A DNA stretch of 64,000 bases, from NCBI RefSeq assembly GCF_004103715.1, contig NZ_CP035282.1, forward strand, positions 1,416,673-1,480,672, given 5' to 3'. The position numbers and the translations under genes are program-made. This DNA is from Acidilutibacter cellobiosedens (GTDB lineage: Bacteria; Bacillota; Clostridia; Tissierellales; Acidilutibacteraceae). Under the pieces are notes generated by a model. It was not told the origin of the DNA and did not search any database. It saw only the letters and a program-made list of their open reading frames with translations. Of this stretch, positions 1 through 7,963 are shown one piece after another. Position 1 is the stretch's first letter; each line of letters opens with the position of its first letter.

Positions 1-410
1 ACAATCTGATTTGCATTTAAGAGAATATTTACTGCCTGTTCTATGAGTTTCGGGTCAATAGACTGTAATGAATCATTTAGGACCGATATAGTGGCTTCAA
101 ATACTTTATTGATAATAATAGCTTCATCATCGTTATCGAGAATTTGTGTAGTACCGTAATTTTTTGTTTCCTTAACCACGTCTGTAGCTAATGATATTTT
201 AAGATCATGAAATCCCTTAAAATCAATTTTTTTACAAAAACGAAATATGGTCGAATCCGCTAATTTGAGTTTATCTCCTATTTGGCTTATAGTTGAGTAA
301 ATCAACTCTTGAGGATTATTAAGAATATAATCTGCAATTTTTTTCTCTGTAGGATTAAAATTACTATATTGCGATTTAATTTGAAGAAATGCCTTTGGCG
401 TAGAATTCAT
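1..410 (-). CDS. RpiR/MurR-family transcriptional regulator, N-terminal part (runs off the window)
   Basis: About 136 N-terminal residues of a gene reading leftward out of the window. The ATG at 408-410 follows a good Shine-Dalgarno (AAAGGTGAT on the minus strand). The fragment starts MNSTPKAFLQIKSQYSNF and continues with the helix-turn-helix typical of RpiR regulators, including PTEKKIADYILNNPQEL and a recognition-helix region ADSTIFRFCKKIDFKGFHD. In this family the missing C-terminal half is normally a SIS sugar-phosphate-binding domain. It is divergent from the hydroxyacid dehydrogenase/gnd/PTS operon, so it is the obvious candidate regulator of it, probably sensing a sugar-acid phosphate. 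Family assignment is firm; target and ligand are inferred. Confidence 0.85.
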   Translation of the reverse strand, partial: MNSTPKAFLQIKSQYSNFNPTEKKIADYILNNPQELIYSTISQIGDKLKLADSTIFRFCKKIDFKGFHDLKISLATDVVKETKNYGTTQILDNDDEAIIINKVFEATISVLNDSLQSIDPKLIEQAVNILLNANQI

Positions 411-526
411 AATATCACCTTTTTCGATTAATATTTAACAATTTAATGTTTAATAATATTATATAACAATAGAATTGCCATATCAAAAAGCCTCTAGAAA
501 TCAAAAAAATTTAAATAAAAAAAGTG

Positions 527-564
527 TTGAAAAAAATTTTTCTATATTATATAATATAGAAAAA
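527..564 (+). promoter_or_regulatory. Sigma-A promoter with overlapping 28-bp perfect palindrome (candidate operator)
   Basis: TTGAAA (527-532) and TATAAT (550-555) are separated by exactly 17 bases, a near-consensus vegetative promoter about 120 bases ahead of the hydroxyacid dehydrogenase gene. A perfect 28-bp palindrome (537-564; left arm TTTTTCTATATTAT) is centred at 550/551 and covers the -10 element, where a bound repressor would block RNA polymerase. The divergent RpiR gene makes it the likely ligand of this site. Promoter and palindrome are seen directly; operator function is inferred. Confidence 0.6.
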
Positions 565-678
565 GAAATTCTTTTTATAAAAATATTATCATATGAAAGT
601 TTTTTTTGCAAGGGTTTATACAATTATTTTTAATAAATAGAATCAAAAAAATAGATCAAAGAGAAAGGAGATATAAAG

Positions 679-1668
679 ATGGCTGTAAAAATTGCAATCG
701 TTAACTCAAGCAGCTTTGGGAGGATTTTTCCGGAGCATATGGAAAGATTAAAAAAATTAGGAGAGGTAGACAGATTTGATCTTTCCAAAGATATGGGAGG
801 AAAGGAATTAGCTCAGAAACTTATGGGTTATTCAATTATAATAGCAAGTGTTACGCCTTTATATAATAAAGAATTCTTTGATTATAAGGATAAAACTCTT
901 TTGATTGCCCGTCACGGTATTGGATATAACAACATAGATATAGAAGCCGCCACTAAAAAAGGTACATTTGTTACAAAAGTGGATGCTGTTGTGGAAAGAG
1001 AATCGGTAGCAGAGAACGCTGTTGCTTTATTGATGACCGTTATAAGGCAGACAGCCCTTGCTTCAGAAAAGGCAAAAGAGGGGAAATGGGCTGAAAGAGC
1101 AAAATTTATGGGTTATGAAATAAAAGATAAAACAGTTGGAGTTATAGGTTTCGGAAATATCGGAAGCAGAGTAGGAGAAATATTAAAGAACGGGTTTAAC
1201 GCAAAATTAATAGCTTATGATCCATATCTTACTCGGGAGGAAATAGAAAAAAGAGGGGCTCAATCGGTATCCTTAGAAGAACTTCTTAAGAACTCAGACA
1301 TAATTTCCTTAAATGCTCTTTTAAATGAAAATAGTTACCATATGATGTCCGAAAAGAGTTTTGCTTTGATGAAAAAAGGCGTATTTATCGTAAATGCAGC
1401 AAGAGGAGGACTTATAGACGAAAAGAGCTTGATAAAAGCATTAGATGAAGGAATAATAGGCGGCTTAGGGTTAGACGTAGTTGAAGGAGAACCTATAGAT
1501 GAAACTCATCCGTTATTTGCTTATAAAAATGTGGTGATAACTCCTCATACATCAGCTTATACTTATGAATGTTTAAAAGGCATGGGGGATAAGGTTGTAG
1601 ATGATGCAGAGAAAATTGCAAAGAACGAGAATCCTAATAACGTTGTTAATAAAGAATTATTAAAATAG
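679..1668 (+). CDS. D-isomer-specific 2-hydroxyacid dehydrogenase (candidate 2-ketogluconate-6-phosphate reductase)
   Basis: Cytosolic NAD(P)-dependent oxidoreductase of 329 residues, a full-length member of the D-2-hydroxyacid dehydrogenase family. The nucleotide-binding motif GFGNIG is at 157-162. The catalytic triad is visible: Arg242 in NAARGGLID, Glu271 in EGEPID and His290 in ITPHTSAYT. The ATG follows GAGAAAGGAG. Family members reduce 2-keto acids to D-2-hydroxy acids. Because the next gene is 6-phosphogluconate dehydrogenase and both share an operon with a mannose-family PTS, a plausible role is reduction of 2-keto-6-phosphogluconate to 6-phosphogluconate. Other 2-keto acids cannot be excluded from sequence. 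There is no ACT domain as in many SerA proteins, and the operon does not suggest serine synthesis. Confidence 0.85.
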   Translation: MAVKIAIVNSSSFGRIFPEHMERLKKLGEVDRFDLSKDMGGKELAQKLMGYSIIIASVTPLYNKEFFDYKDKTLLIARHGIGYNNIDIEAATKKGTFVTKVDAVVERESVAENAVALLMTVIRQTALASEKAKEGKWAERAKFMGYEIKDKTVGVIGFGNIGSRVGEILKNGFNAKLIAYDPYLTREEIEKRGAQSVSLEELLKNSDIISLNALLNENSYHMMSEKSFALMKKGVFIVNAARGGLIDEKSLIKALDEGIIGGLGLDVVEGEPIDETHPLFAYKNVVITPHTSAYTYECLKGMGDKVVDDAEKIAKNENPNNVVNKELLK

Positions 1669-1699
1669 TGTAGGAATTTAACGGTAGGGGGAGAAATGA

Positions 1700-3103
1700 A
1701 TGAAAGATATTGGGTTAATTGGATTAGGAGTAATGGGACGAAATCTTTCTTTAAATATTGGAAACAAGGGTTTTAGTGTAGCGGTATTCAATATGACTTC
1801 TCAGAAAACAAAGGATTTTATAGAAAATGAAGTAGGGAAACAGGATATTACGGGTTATTACGATATTAAATCTTTTGTTGAATCTTTGAAAAAACCAAGA
1901 AAAATCTTGCTAATGGTTAAAGCAGGAAAACCAGTGGACAGTGTGATTGAAAAACTTATTCCTTATCTTGATGAGGGAGATCTTATTATGGATGGAGGAA
2001 ACACATACTACCGTGATACTACAAGAAGGATTAACGAATTAAATGAAAAGAAAATACTTTATCTTGGAATAGGAATTTCCGGGGGAGAGGAAGGTGCCCT
2101 TAATGGACCTTCCTTAATGCCCGGGGGTTCGAAGAAAGCTTACGATTTAGTTAAGGACATACTGATTAAGATTGCGGCAGAAACAGAATCCGGACCATGC
2201 TGTACCTATATAGGAAATGATTCGGCAGGACACTTTGTAAAGATGATTCATAACGGTATAGAATACGGAATTATGCAGGCTATGTCCGAAACTTATGATA
2301 TATTGGGGAAGGTATTAAAGCTTTCAGCCGATGAAATAGGAGATATATTTGAAAAATGGAATGAGGGTGAACTCAATTCATTTCTCATGGAAATATCTTA
2401 TAAAATCATGAGACATAAAGATGAAGAAACCGGAAAACCTACAGTGGAATTAATTTTAGATAAGGCAGGTCAAAAGGGAACCGGTAAATGGACTGTTCAA
2501 ACTTCTATAGATATGGGAATACCAGCGGTTTCTTTAAATGCAGCTTTAGAAGGAAGAGTTCTTTCATATTTTAAGGAAGAGAGGCTAAACCTTTCAAAAA
2601 AGGTAGCGAAGGATTATCCTAAGGATTTGTACGATAAAGATAAAATCATAGGAGATTTAGAAAATTCATTGCTTTTTTCAAATCTGATATTATTTTCTCA
2701 AGGGCTTTGGGTTATGTCTGAAGGGTCTAAAGTTAATAATTTTGATATTGATATTTCTGAAGTATTAAAAATATGGAAGGGTGGCTGTATTATAAGGTCA
2801 AAAATGCTTGATTTTATGAGGGCTGTTATTGACGAAGATAAGGAAAATGTAAACCTTTTGAACAATAAGAGAGTTCTGGAATTTCTTATGACAAGATTAG
2901 ATTCTATAAAATATATAACTAATATTGCAAGGAATTTTTATATACCCACCCTCGTTCATAATTCTGCTTTAGATTATTTTTTCAGCATGATCGAAGGAAA
3001 TCTTCCTGCAAATTTCATTCAGGCCCAGAGAGACTTCTTTGGAGCCCACACATATAACAGAATTGATAAGGGAGGAATTATTTTTCATACCAAATGGGAA
3101 TAG
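1700..3103 (+). CDS. gnd: 6-phosphogluconate dehydrogenase, decarboxylating
   Basis: 467 residues, the normal length. It oxidatively decarboxylates 6-phosphogluconate to ribulose 5-phosphate and CO2, reducing NAD(P). The dinucleotide-binding loop GLGVMG lies at 8-13. Substrate motifs GGNTYYRDT (99-107) and GISGGEEGALNGPSLMPGG (125-143) are intact, as are catalytic Lys181 and Glu188 in KMIHNGIEYG. The C-terminal substrate-binding segment QAQRDFFGAHTYNR is present. The ATG at 1700 sits 6 bases after GGGGGAG and 31 bases after the hydroxyacid dehydrogenase stop, so the two are co-transcribed. In this operon it probably serves hexonate catabolism (GntZ-like) rather than the oxidative branch from glucose 6-phosphate. 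No glucose-6-phosphate dehydrogenase or lactonase gene is nearby. Confidence 0.95.
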   Translation: MKDIGLIGLGVMGRNLSLNIGNKGFSVAVFNMTSQKTKDFIENEVGKQDITGYYDIKSFVESLKKPRKILLMVKAGKPVDSVIEKLIPYLDEGDLIMDGGNTYYRDTTRRINELNEKKILYLGIGISGGEEGALNGPSLMPGGSKKAYDLVKDILIKIAAETESGPCCTYIGNDSAGHFVKMIHNGIEYGIMQAMSETYDILGKVLKLSADEIGDIFEKWNEGELNSFLMEISYKIMRHKDEETGKPTVELILDKAGQKGTGKWTVQTSIDMGIPAVSLNAALEGRVLSYFKEERLNLSKKVAKDYPKDLYDKDKIIGDLENSLLFSNLILFSQGLWVMSEGSKVNNFDIDISEVLKIWKGGCIIRSKMLDFMRAVIDEDKENVNLLNNKRVLEFLMTRLDSIKYITNIARNFYIPTLVHNSALDYFFSMIEGNLPANFIQAQRDFFGAHTYNRIDKGGIIFHTKWE

Positions 3104-3114
3104 TTGGTATGAAA
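3083..3114 (+). other. Intercistronic stem-loop with the gnd stop codon in its loop
   Basis: Arms TTTCATACCAA (3083-3093) and TTGGTATGAAA (3104-3114) are perfectly complementary over 11 bp around a 10-base loop that ends with the gnd TAG (3101-3103). No T-tract follows, so it is unlikely to be an intrinsic terminator. It may stabilise or process the mRNA between gnd and the PTS genes. The 3115-3255 remainder holds only AT-rich leader and the IIC ribosome site. Confidence 0.5.
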
Positions 3115-3255
3115 TTTATGACATTCTTATGAAAACGTTATAATGCTTTATTGGGTTAAAATATTTTAATTAATAAAGTTTTAAAATTTGATCGGAAAGG
3201 AGGGTAGGCAAAGAAAATTTAATATAGTTATATTATTAAAAAGGAGGAAATAAAA

Positions 3256-4029
3256 ATGGAACATAGTATTACTGTGGCTCAAGCATTAATAATTGCGCTT
3301 TGGGTTGCTTTGGTTGAATCACGTGCTCTTGGCTATGCAACCTTAAACCTAAGATTTAGTCCTTTGATGACAGGATTGGTTGTAGGGCTTGTTATGGGAG
3401 ATGTTCCTACAGCTATGATTGCTACTGCTTCAATACAGTTAATTTATATGGGAATGATCGCTCCGGGAGGAGCTATGCCAAGTGAACCGGCAGTGGCAAC
3501 TGCAATAGCAGTGCCCGTTGCCATATTGGGAGGCTTAAAACCTACGGAAGCAATAGCTGTAGCAGTGCCTGTAGGACTTTTGGGCAGTTATCTTTACCAA
3601 TTTAGATTTTTCCTTAACACGTTTATCACAAGATTAACGGATAAATATGCAGCTCAATTAAACGACAAAGGCTTAAACTTTTCAATCATAATTTTACCGA
3701 CAATTATTAGTTTTGCATTATTTACACCAGCAATGTTTATAGCTTTATATTATGGAACACCAGTAATTGCGAAGTTTACGGCTACTCTCTCCGGAGGAAG
3801 AATATTCCATATACTTGATGTAATAGGAGGAGGACTTGCCGCATTAGGTATTGCACTTATATTACAAGTAATAGGAAAGAAAAAATACCTTGTATTCTTT
3901 CTTTTAGCATATTTTGTATCCGTTATGTTACAACCTCTTAAAATTAATACAGTAACATTTGCTATTATTGGTACAATAGTAGCATATTTGTATATCTTAG
4001 TTACCGGTGAAAAAACCGAAACAAATTAG
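3256..4029 (+). CDS. PTS mannose/sorbose-family transporter subunit IIC
   Basis: 257-residue, very hydrophobic membrane protein of the mannose-fructose-sorbose PTS family. With IID it forms the membrane channel. Family features include the N-terminal AQALIIALWVALVESRALGY, a run of PTAMIATASIQLIYMGMIAP and the GGAMPSEPAVATAIAVPVA segment. About seven membrane segments can be read. The ATG follows AAGGAGG and the gene is 17 bases from IID. It is closest in type to subunits annotated for sugar acids or unassigned substrates, and the adjacent gnd points to gluconate or a ketogluconate. The family call is firm; the substrate is inferred. Confidence 0.9.
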   Translation: MEHSITVAQALIIALWVALVESRALGYATLNLRFSPLMTGLVVGLVMGDVPTAMIATASIQLIYMGMIAPGGAMPSEPAVATAIAVPVAILGGLKPTEAIAVAVPVGLLGSYLYQFRFFLNTFITRLTDKYAAQLNDKGLNFSIIILPTIISFALFTPAMFIALYYGTPVIAKFTATLSGGRIFHILDVIGGGLAALGIALILQVIGKKKYLVFFLLAYFVSVMLQPLKINTVTFAIIGTIVAYLYILVTGEKTETN

Positions 4030-4046
4030 AAGGAGGCAAAGTTAAG

Positions 4047-4925
4047 ATGGATGATAAAGAGAATACAGTTAAAACAGATGTTACTTTAGCAGACTCTCCT
4101 GAAAAAATTACAGATAAGGATTTGCGAAAGAGTTGGTTCAGATGGTGGTATGCAAATGAGATTCCTCATTCTTATGACAGAATGATAGCGGCTTCTTTAC
4201 TTTGGGCAATAACACCTATTTTGAGAAAATTGTATAAAAAGAAAGAAGATTTAAAGGAAGCCTATATGAGACATACACAATTTTATAATACACAGGCTGT
4301 ATGGGGTGGAGGCACTATTCTCGGTATAACGACTTCTTTGGAAGAGGCAAGAGCTAAAGCATTGGCTGAAGGAAAAGGAGAAGCAGTGAGCGGAGATGTA
4401 ATAAATAGTACTAAAGTTGGTCTTATGGGACCTTTGGCCGGTATCGGAGATGCTATTGATTCAGGTACTGTTCAATATATTTTGATAGCTATTGCTTTGC
4501 CTTGGGCAAAGGGAGGAAGTGCTTTAGGTGCCTTATTTCCTTGGTTGATGTTTGTAGCTGTGACTTATATATATGGTTTTTATTTTACTAAACTTGGTTA
4601 TAAATTGGGCCGTTCTGCTGCTACTGAAATTATCGGCGGAAAGAATATAAGAAAGATTATTGATGGGCTGTCTGTATTAGGTCTTTTTATGATGGGAATA
4701 TTGGCATCTTCTTATGTTAAAGTTAGCAGTTCATTAAAATGGACGATTTCGGGGAAAGAATTTGTTCTTCAAGATATATTTAATTCAATACTTCCGGGAC
4801 TGTTGCCGTTAGTTACTGTATTAGGAGTATATTGGTATTTTAACAAAAAGGGATTAAAGATCACCCAGGCACTTTTGGGACTATCCATAATTTTAGGCGT
4901 ACTCGCCGGGGTAGGTATCCTATAA
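4047..4925 (+). CDS. PTS mannose/sorbose-family transporter subunit IID
   Basis: 292 residues, the usual IID length. It is the second integral membrane subunit and is needed with IIC for translocation. A long cytoplasmic N-terminal half contains the family pattern LRKSWFRWWYANEIPHSYDR, then a helical segment with AYMRHTQFYNTQ, and GLMGPLAGIGDAIDSGTVQ, which is characteristic of IID. Several membrane segments end the protein. The ATG follows AGAAGGAGG. A strong terminator-like hairpin lies just downstream and separates IIC-IID from the IIA and IIB genes of the same transporter. Confidence 0.9.
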   Translation: MDDKENTVKTDVTLADSPEKITDKDLRKSWFRWWYANEIPHSYDRMIAASLLWAITPILRKLYKKKEDLKEAYMRHTQFYNTQAVWGGGTILGITTSLEEARAKALAEGKGEAVSGDVINSTKVGLMGPLAGIGDAIDSGTVQYILIAIALPWAKGGSALGALFPWLMFVAVTYIYGFYFTKLGYKLGRSAATEIIGGKNIRKIIDGLSVLGLFMMGILASSYVKVSSSLKWTISGKEFVLQDIFNSILPGLLPLVTVLGVYWYFNKKGLKITQALLGLSIILGVLAGVGIL

Positions 4926-4944
4926 TATTTAAACTATTATTTAA

Positions 4945-4985
4945 GGATTGTCTCTCTTTTTTAGAGAGGCAATCCGGTTTTTAAA
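4945..4985 (+). terminator. Intrinsic terminator inside the PTS operon (between IID and IIA)
   Basis: GGATTG (4945-4950) pairs with CAATCC (4969-4974) and the stem continues through TCTCTCT/AGAGAGG with one wobble pair, about 13 bp in all with a short T loop, followed by GGTTTTTAAATTTTT. It should end or attenuate transcription from the gnd-IIC-IID segment before IIA. The 159 bases from here to the IIA start (4986-5144) hold no gene and no convincing second promoter. Confidence 0.75.
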
Positions 4986-5144
4986 TTTTTAAATATTTTA
5001 TTAAATCATGTATCATAAATGAGGTCAAGAGTTGAAATCCCTTAACGGGAAATCTCTAAACTAAGAAAATCATAATTTCCCTATAGGTTATAAAAATCTT
5101 ATAAGGAGTTGTTAGAATCACCCTATATAGAAAGAAGGAAAAGT

Positions 5145-5564
5145 ATGAAAAAGAAATTTGTTTTAATCATAACTCATGGTAATTTTGGTATAGAATTATT
5201 GAAAAGTGCCGAAATGATTATGGGCGATCAAGAAGATGCTGCTGCTTTGGGGTTAAGATTAGGAGAGAGTGTAGATGATTTGCGCAACAAAGTGGAAGAG
5301 ATTATTGTTGAAAATCAAAAGGCGGATAAGGATATTATAATTCTTGTAGATATTTTAGGCGGCAGCCCGTCAAATGTATCGTTGTATATGTTAAAAAAAT
5401 ATGGTAACATTGAATTAATAACAGGTGTTAATATGCTTATGCTTATAGAAATATTTCAATCAAGAGAGTCTGAAGAATTGGATAAATTAATAGAAAAAGC
5501 TATAGATTCGACTGTAAACGGAATTAAAAGATATAATTTAAAAGGAAAGGACAGTGATTGTTAA
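5145..5564 (+). CDS. PTS mannose-family phosphocarrier IIA
   Basis: 139-residue cytoplasmic EIIA-Man domain that takes phosphate from HPr and passes it to IIB. The phosphorylatable His11 is in IITHGNFGIELLKSAEMIMG. A later ILVDILGGSPSNVS matches the conserved dimer/active-site loop of the family. The ATG at 5145 is chosen because it follows AGAAGGAAAA; an upstream in-frame TTG at 5109 lacks a well-placed ribosome site. The stop codon overlaps the IIB start by one base (TAATG), so IIA and IIB are translationally coupled. The single-domain IIA fits the four-gene layout with separate IIC, IID, IIA and IIB. Confidence 0.92.
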   Translation: MKKKFVLIITHGNFGIELLKSAEMIMGDQEDAAALGLRLGESVDDLRNKVEEIIVENQKADKDIIILVDILGGSPSNVSLYMLKKYGNIELITGVNMLMLIEIFQSRESEELDKLIEKAIDSTVNGIKRYNLKGKDSDC

Positions 5565-6052
5565 TGGGGCAAATAGTATTGGCAAGGGTAGACGATAGGC
5601 TTATTCATGGTCAGGTAATGACAAAATGGTCTAAGGGGATGAATACTAATGCTTTATTTGTTGTTGATGATGCAACTGCTAAAGACCCATTTATGAAGGA
5701 TATATATACGATGTCAACATCAAATACGGGTATGACAATTAAAGTTTTAAGTATCGATGAAGCAGTGGACTACTGGAATAAAAGTAACTTTGAAGATTAT
5801 AAGGCAATACTGTTATTTAAGTCGATTGCCGGGGCTAAAGAAGCCATAGACAAAGGACTCCCTGTAAAAAGATTAAATCTTGGGGGCATAGCTAAGACTA
5901 AAGATTCTAAGTTTGTGATTCCCAATATAGCAGTGAGACATGAAGATATGGATACTTTAAAGGAAGTTGAAAGCAAAGGCATAGAAGTATTTTTCCAAGT
6001 TGTGCCGGATACTAAGTCAGTCAGTTTAAAAGATGCAATTAAATCATTTTAA
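5564..6052 (+). CDS. PTS mannose-family phosphocarrier IIB
   Basis: 162-residue cytoplasmic EIIB of the mannose-sorbose family, which phosphorylates the sugar during transport. The active-site histidine is His15 in ARVDDRLIHGQV, the family signature. The ATG at 5564 shares its first base with the last base of the IIA stop codon, and its ribosome site AAAGGAAAGG lies inside the IIA coding end. It closes the hexonate-type PTS operon and is followed by a terminator shared with the convergent lipoprotein gene. Confidence 0.92.
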   Translation: MGQIVLARVDDRLIHGQVMTKWSKGMNTNALFVVDDATAKDPFMKDIYTMSTSNTGMTIKVLSIDEAVDYWNKSNFEDYKAILLFKSIAGAKEAIDKGLPVKRLNLGGIAKTKDSKFVIPNIAVRHEDMDTLKEVESKGIEVFFQVVPDTKSVSLKDAIKSF

Positions 6053-6085
6053 ATTATCCTACAATCTTAGAATTTTAATACTTTT

Positions 6086-6120
6086 ATAAGAGAGGTGAGA
6101 GAGCCTCTCTTATGTCATTT
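6086..6120. terminator. Bidirectional terminator between the PTS operon and the lipoprotein gene
   Basis: ATAAGAGAGG (6086-6095) pairs perfectly with CCTCTCTTAT (6104-6113) around an 8-base loop. A T-rich stretch follows on the plus strand and an A/T-rich run on the minus side. It lies between the convergent ends of the IIB gene (6052) and the lipoprotein gene (stop at 6115-6117). Confidence 0.75.
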
Positions 6121-7125
6121 TTTAATATTTTCCATGGCCTCTTTTGCAAAATTGGTATTTACTATCTCGTTATAAGGAGGTCTTTCATCTAATTCGCCCG
6201 CCAATTCCATTATATCCATCAGTTTGTTAAGGCCTTCTTCGGTTAAAACTAAATCAGGTTTCCAGGTATCCTGATCTTTATATCTATTTATTAAAGTAAT
6301 AAGTATATCCCTTTCTGTTTCCGGGAATTGTGATTTTAATGAATCCGCTATCTCCTCTGCCGAATGGTTTTGTACCCATACCATTCCTTTGTATATAGCA
6401 TTTGTAAATTTTTGTACTATTTCAGAATTTTCATCCATATATTTTTTTGTGGTGGAATAGCACGTATATGGAATATATCCTGCTTCCTTTCCGATAGATG
6501 CAACTACATATCCCTTTCCTTCTTTTTCTAAGGAGGCAGCCACAGGTTCAAATAAAGTAACGTAATCTCCTTCTCCCGCTATAAAGGCTCCTCCCATAAC
6601 ATCAAATTGTATATCTGTGCGTACTTCCATATCTGTTCCGGGAGTTAAACCGTTTTGTTTTAATACGTACTCCAATACCATTTCAGGCATTCCGCCTTTT
6701 CTTCCACCAATAAGGGACTTTCCTTTTAATTTTTCAAAGGAAAAATTGTCATCTTTTTCTCGTCCTACAAGAAAAGAGCCATCTTTTTGAGTTAACTGAG
6801 CAAAATTTATCGCTTTATTAGTTTTGCTTTGGTTATAGACATATATTGAAGCTTCCGGCCCCATAAAAGCAATATCGGCTTCTCCGCTGAGAAGGGCAGT
6901 CATACATTTATCCGCGCCTTTTCCGTTGATAAGCTCAATTTTTAAACCTTCTTCCTGAAAGAAATTTTCCGTTATTGCTATATATTGAGGAGTATAAAAT
7001 AGAGAATGAGTAACTTCTATTAATTTTACAGTTTTTAGTTCATCTTTTTTACATCCGCTTAAACTAAAACTTAATATTATTGTAAATACTAATAGAAGAT
7101 AAATGAATTTTGATTTTCTAAACAT
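6115..7125 (-). CDS. ABC transporter substrate-binding lipoprotein, SsuA/THI5-like
   Basis: 336-residue extracytoplasmic binding protein. The N-terminus has a lipoprotein signal peptide with a hydrophobic core and lipobox LSGC, the lipidated residue being Cys25. The mature part reads like the NMT1/THI5/SsuA family: VTHSLFYTPQYIAITENFF, then GADKCMTALLSGEADIAFMG, then FEKLKGKSLIGGRKGGMPE. Such proteins bind sulfonates, nitrate, pyrimidine precursors or other small molecules. No permease or ATPase gene is adjacent, so it is an orphan here and must use a partner elsewhere or act alone. It is transcribed divergently from pgsA. Family confidence is high; the ligand is unknown. Confidence 0.85.
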   Translation of the reverse strand: MFRKSKFIYLLLVFTIILSFSLSGCKKDELKTVKLIEVTHSLFYTPQYIAITENFFQEEGLKIELINGKGADKCMTALLSGEADIAFMGPEASIYVYNQSKTNKAINFAQLTQKDGSFLVGREKDDNFSFEKLKGKSLIGGRKGGMPEMVLEYVLKQNGLTPGTDMEVRTDIQFDVMGGAFIAGEGDYVTLFEPVAASLEKEGKGYVVASIGKEAGYIPYTCYSTTKKYMDENSEIVQKFTNAIYKGMVWVQNHSAEEIADSLKSQFPETERDILITLINRYKDQDTWKPDLVLTEEGLNKLMDIMELAGELDERPPYNEIVNTNFAKEAMENIKK

Positions 7126-7220
7126 TGGATCCCTCCTAAGATAGTTTTAAATATATGCTATTTTATTATATTCAAAGAATTTGTTAAGGGTGACAAAATC
7201 ATTTTGGAAAGGAGTATATT

Positions 7221-7760
7221 ATGAATTTTCCTAACTTATTAACAACTATAAGAATAATTTTAGTACCTTTGTTTATTTATATATTCTTTTCTCCTATGAA
7301 AAATAATATTTTGTACGGAACGATTATTTTGTTTATAATAGGACTTACAGATATTTTAGATGGCTACATTGCCAGAAAGTACAATATGATAACGAAACTG
7401 GGAACTATTTTGGATCCTATAGCAGATAAGATTACGATATTTGGAGTAATTATAAGTTTTATTCACGTAGATTTAATTCCTTATGAGGTTTTTATAATAT
7501 TATTTGTCAAAGAGATATCTCTGGCTTTATGTGGTCTATTAATGTATTATTCGAAGGAGTCTCAACCTCTTTCCGCAAATAAATTTGGCAAGATCGCAAC
7601 TTTTTCTTTTTATGTGGCTGTATTTTCTATACTATTTGACTTCCCTCAAATAGTTTCTCAAGGACTAATAGGATTAACTGTAGTATTAAATATTTTTGCA
7701 TTTTTTAGCTATTTTACTATAATTTATACTTATTATAATAAGGATTATCATGCTAATTAA
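7221..7760 (+). CDS. pgsA: CDP-alcohol phosphatidyltransferase, CDP-diacylglycerol-glycerol-3-phosphate 3-phosphatidyltransferase type
   Basis: 179-residue integral membrane enzyme making phosphatidylglycerol phosphate from CDP-diacylglycerol and glycerol 3-phosphate. The complete CDP-alcohol phosphotransferase signature is visible: Asp44, Asp47, Gly48, Ala51, Arg52, Gly61, Asp65 and Asp69, in the stretch from TDILDGYIAR to LDPIADK. About five to six hydrophobic segments surround it, and the N-terminal MNFPNLLTTIRIILVP is typical of PgsA. Length is as expected. A related CDP-alcohol transferase such as a cardiolipin-synthase-like enzyme is possible but less likely. It stands alone, with no clear terminator downstream. 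Confidence 0.88.
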   Translation: MNFPNLLTTIRIILVPLFIYIFFSPMKNNILYGTIILFIIGLTDILDGYIARKYNMITKLGTILDPIADKITIFGVIISFIHVDLIPYEVFIILFVKEISLALCGLLMYYSKESQPLSANKFGKIATFSFYVAVFSILFDFPQIVSQGLIGLTVVLNIFAFFSYFTIIYTYYNKDYHAN

Positions 7761-7963
7761 AAAATAAATCCCATTTTATAAAACTAATTTTCATAAGAGT
7801 AAAATATAATATTTTTTTATGGTCATAACAAACATATAATACCAAATTATTAAATTTTATCTATTATTAGTCAAAGGTTTACATTAGAAGGAATAAGACT
7901 TTTTATAGGCTATTAAATAGAAGGAATTGTGGAATATTCTGTTGAACATTAATAACTAAATTA

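Noticed and set aside
679-1668. Phosphoglycerate dehydrogenase (SerA) as the identity of the hydroxyacid dehydrogenase
   Set aside because: The motifs fit the wider family, but the gene is in a sugar-acid PTS operon with gnd and no serine-pathway gene is nearby.
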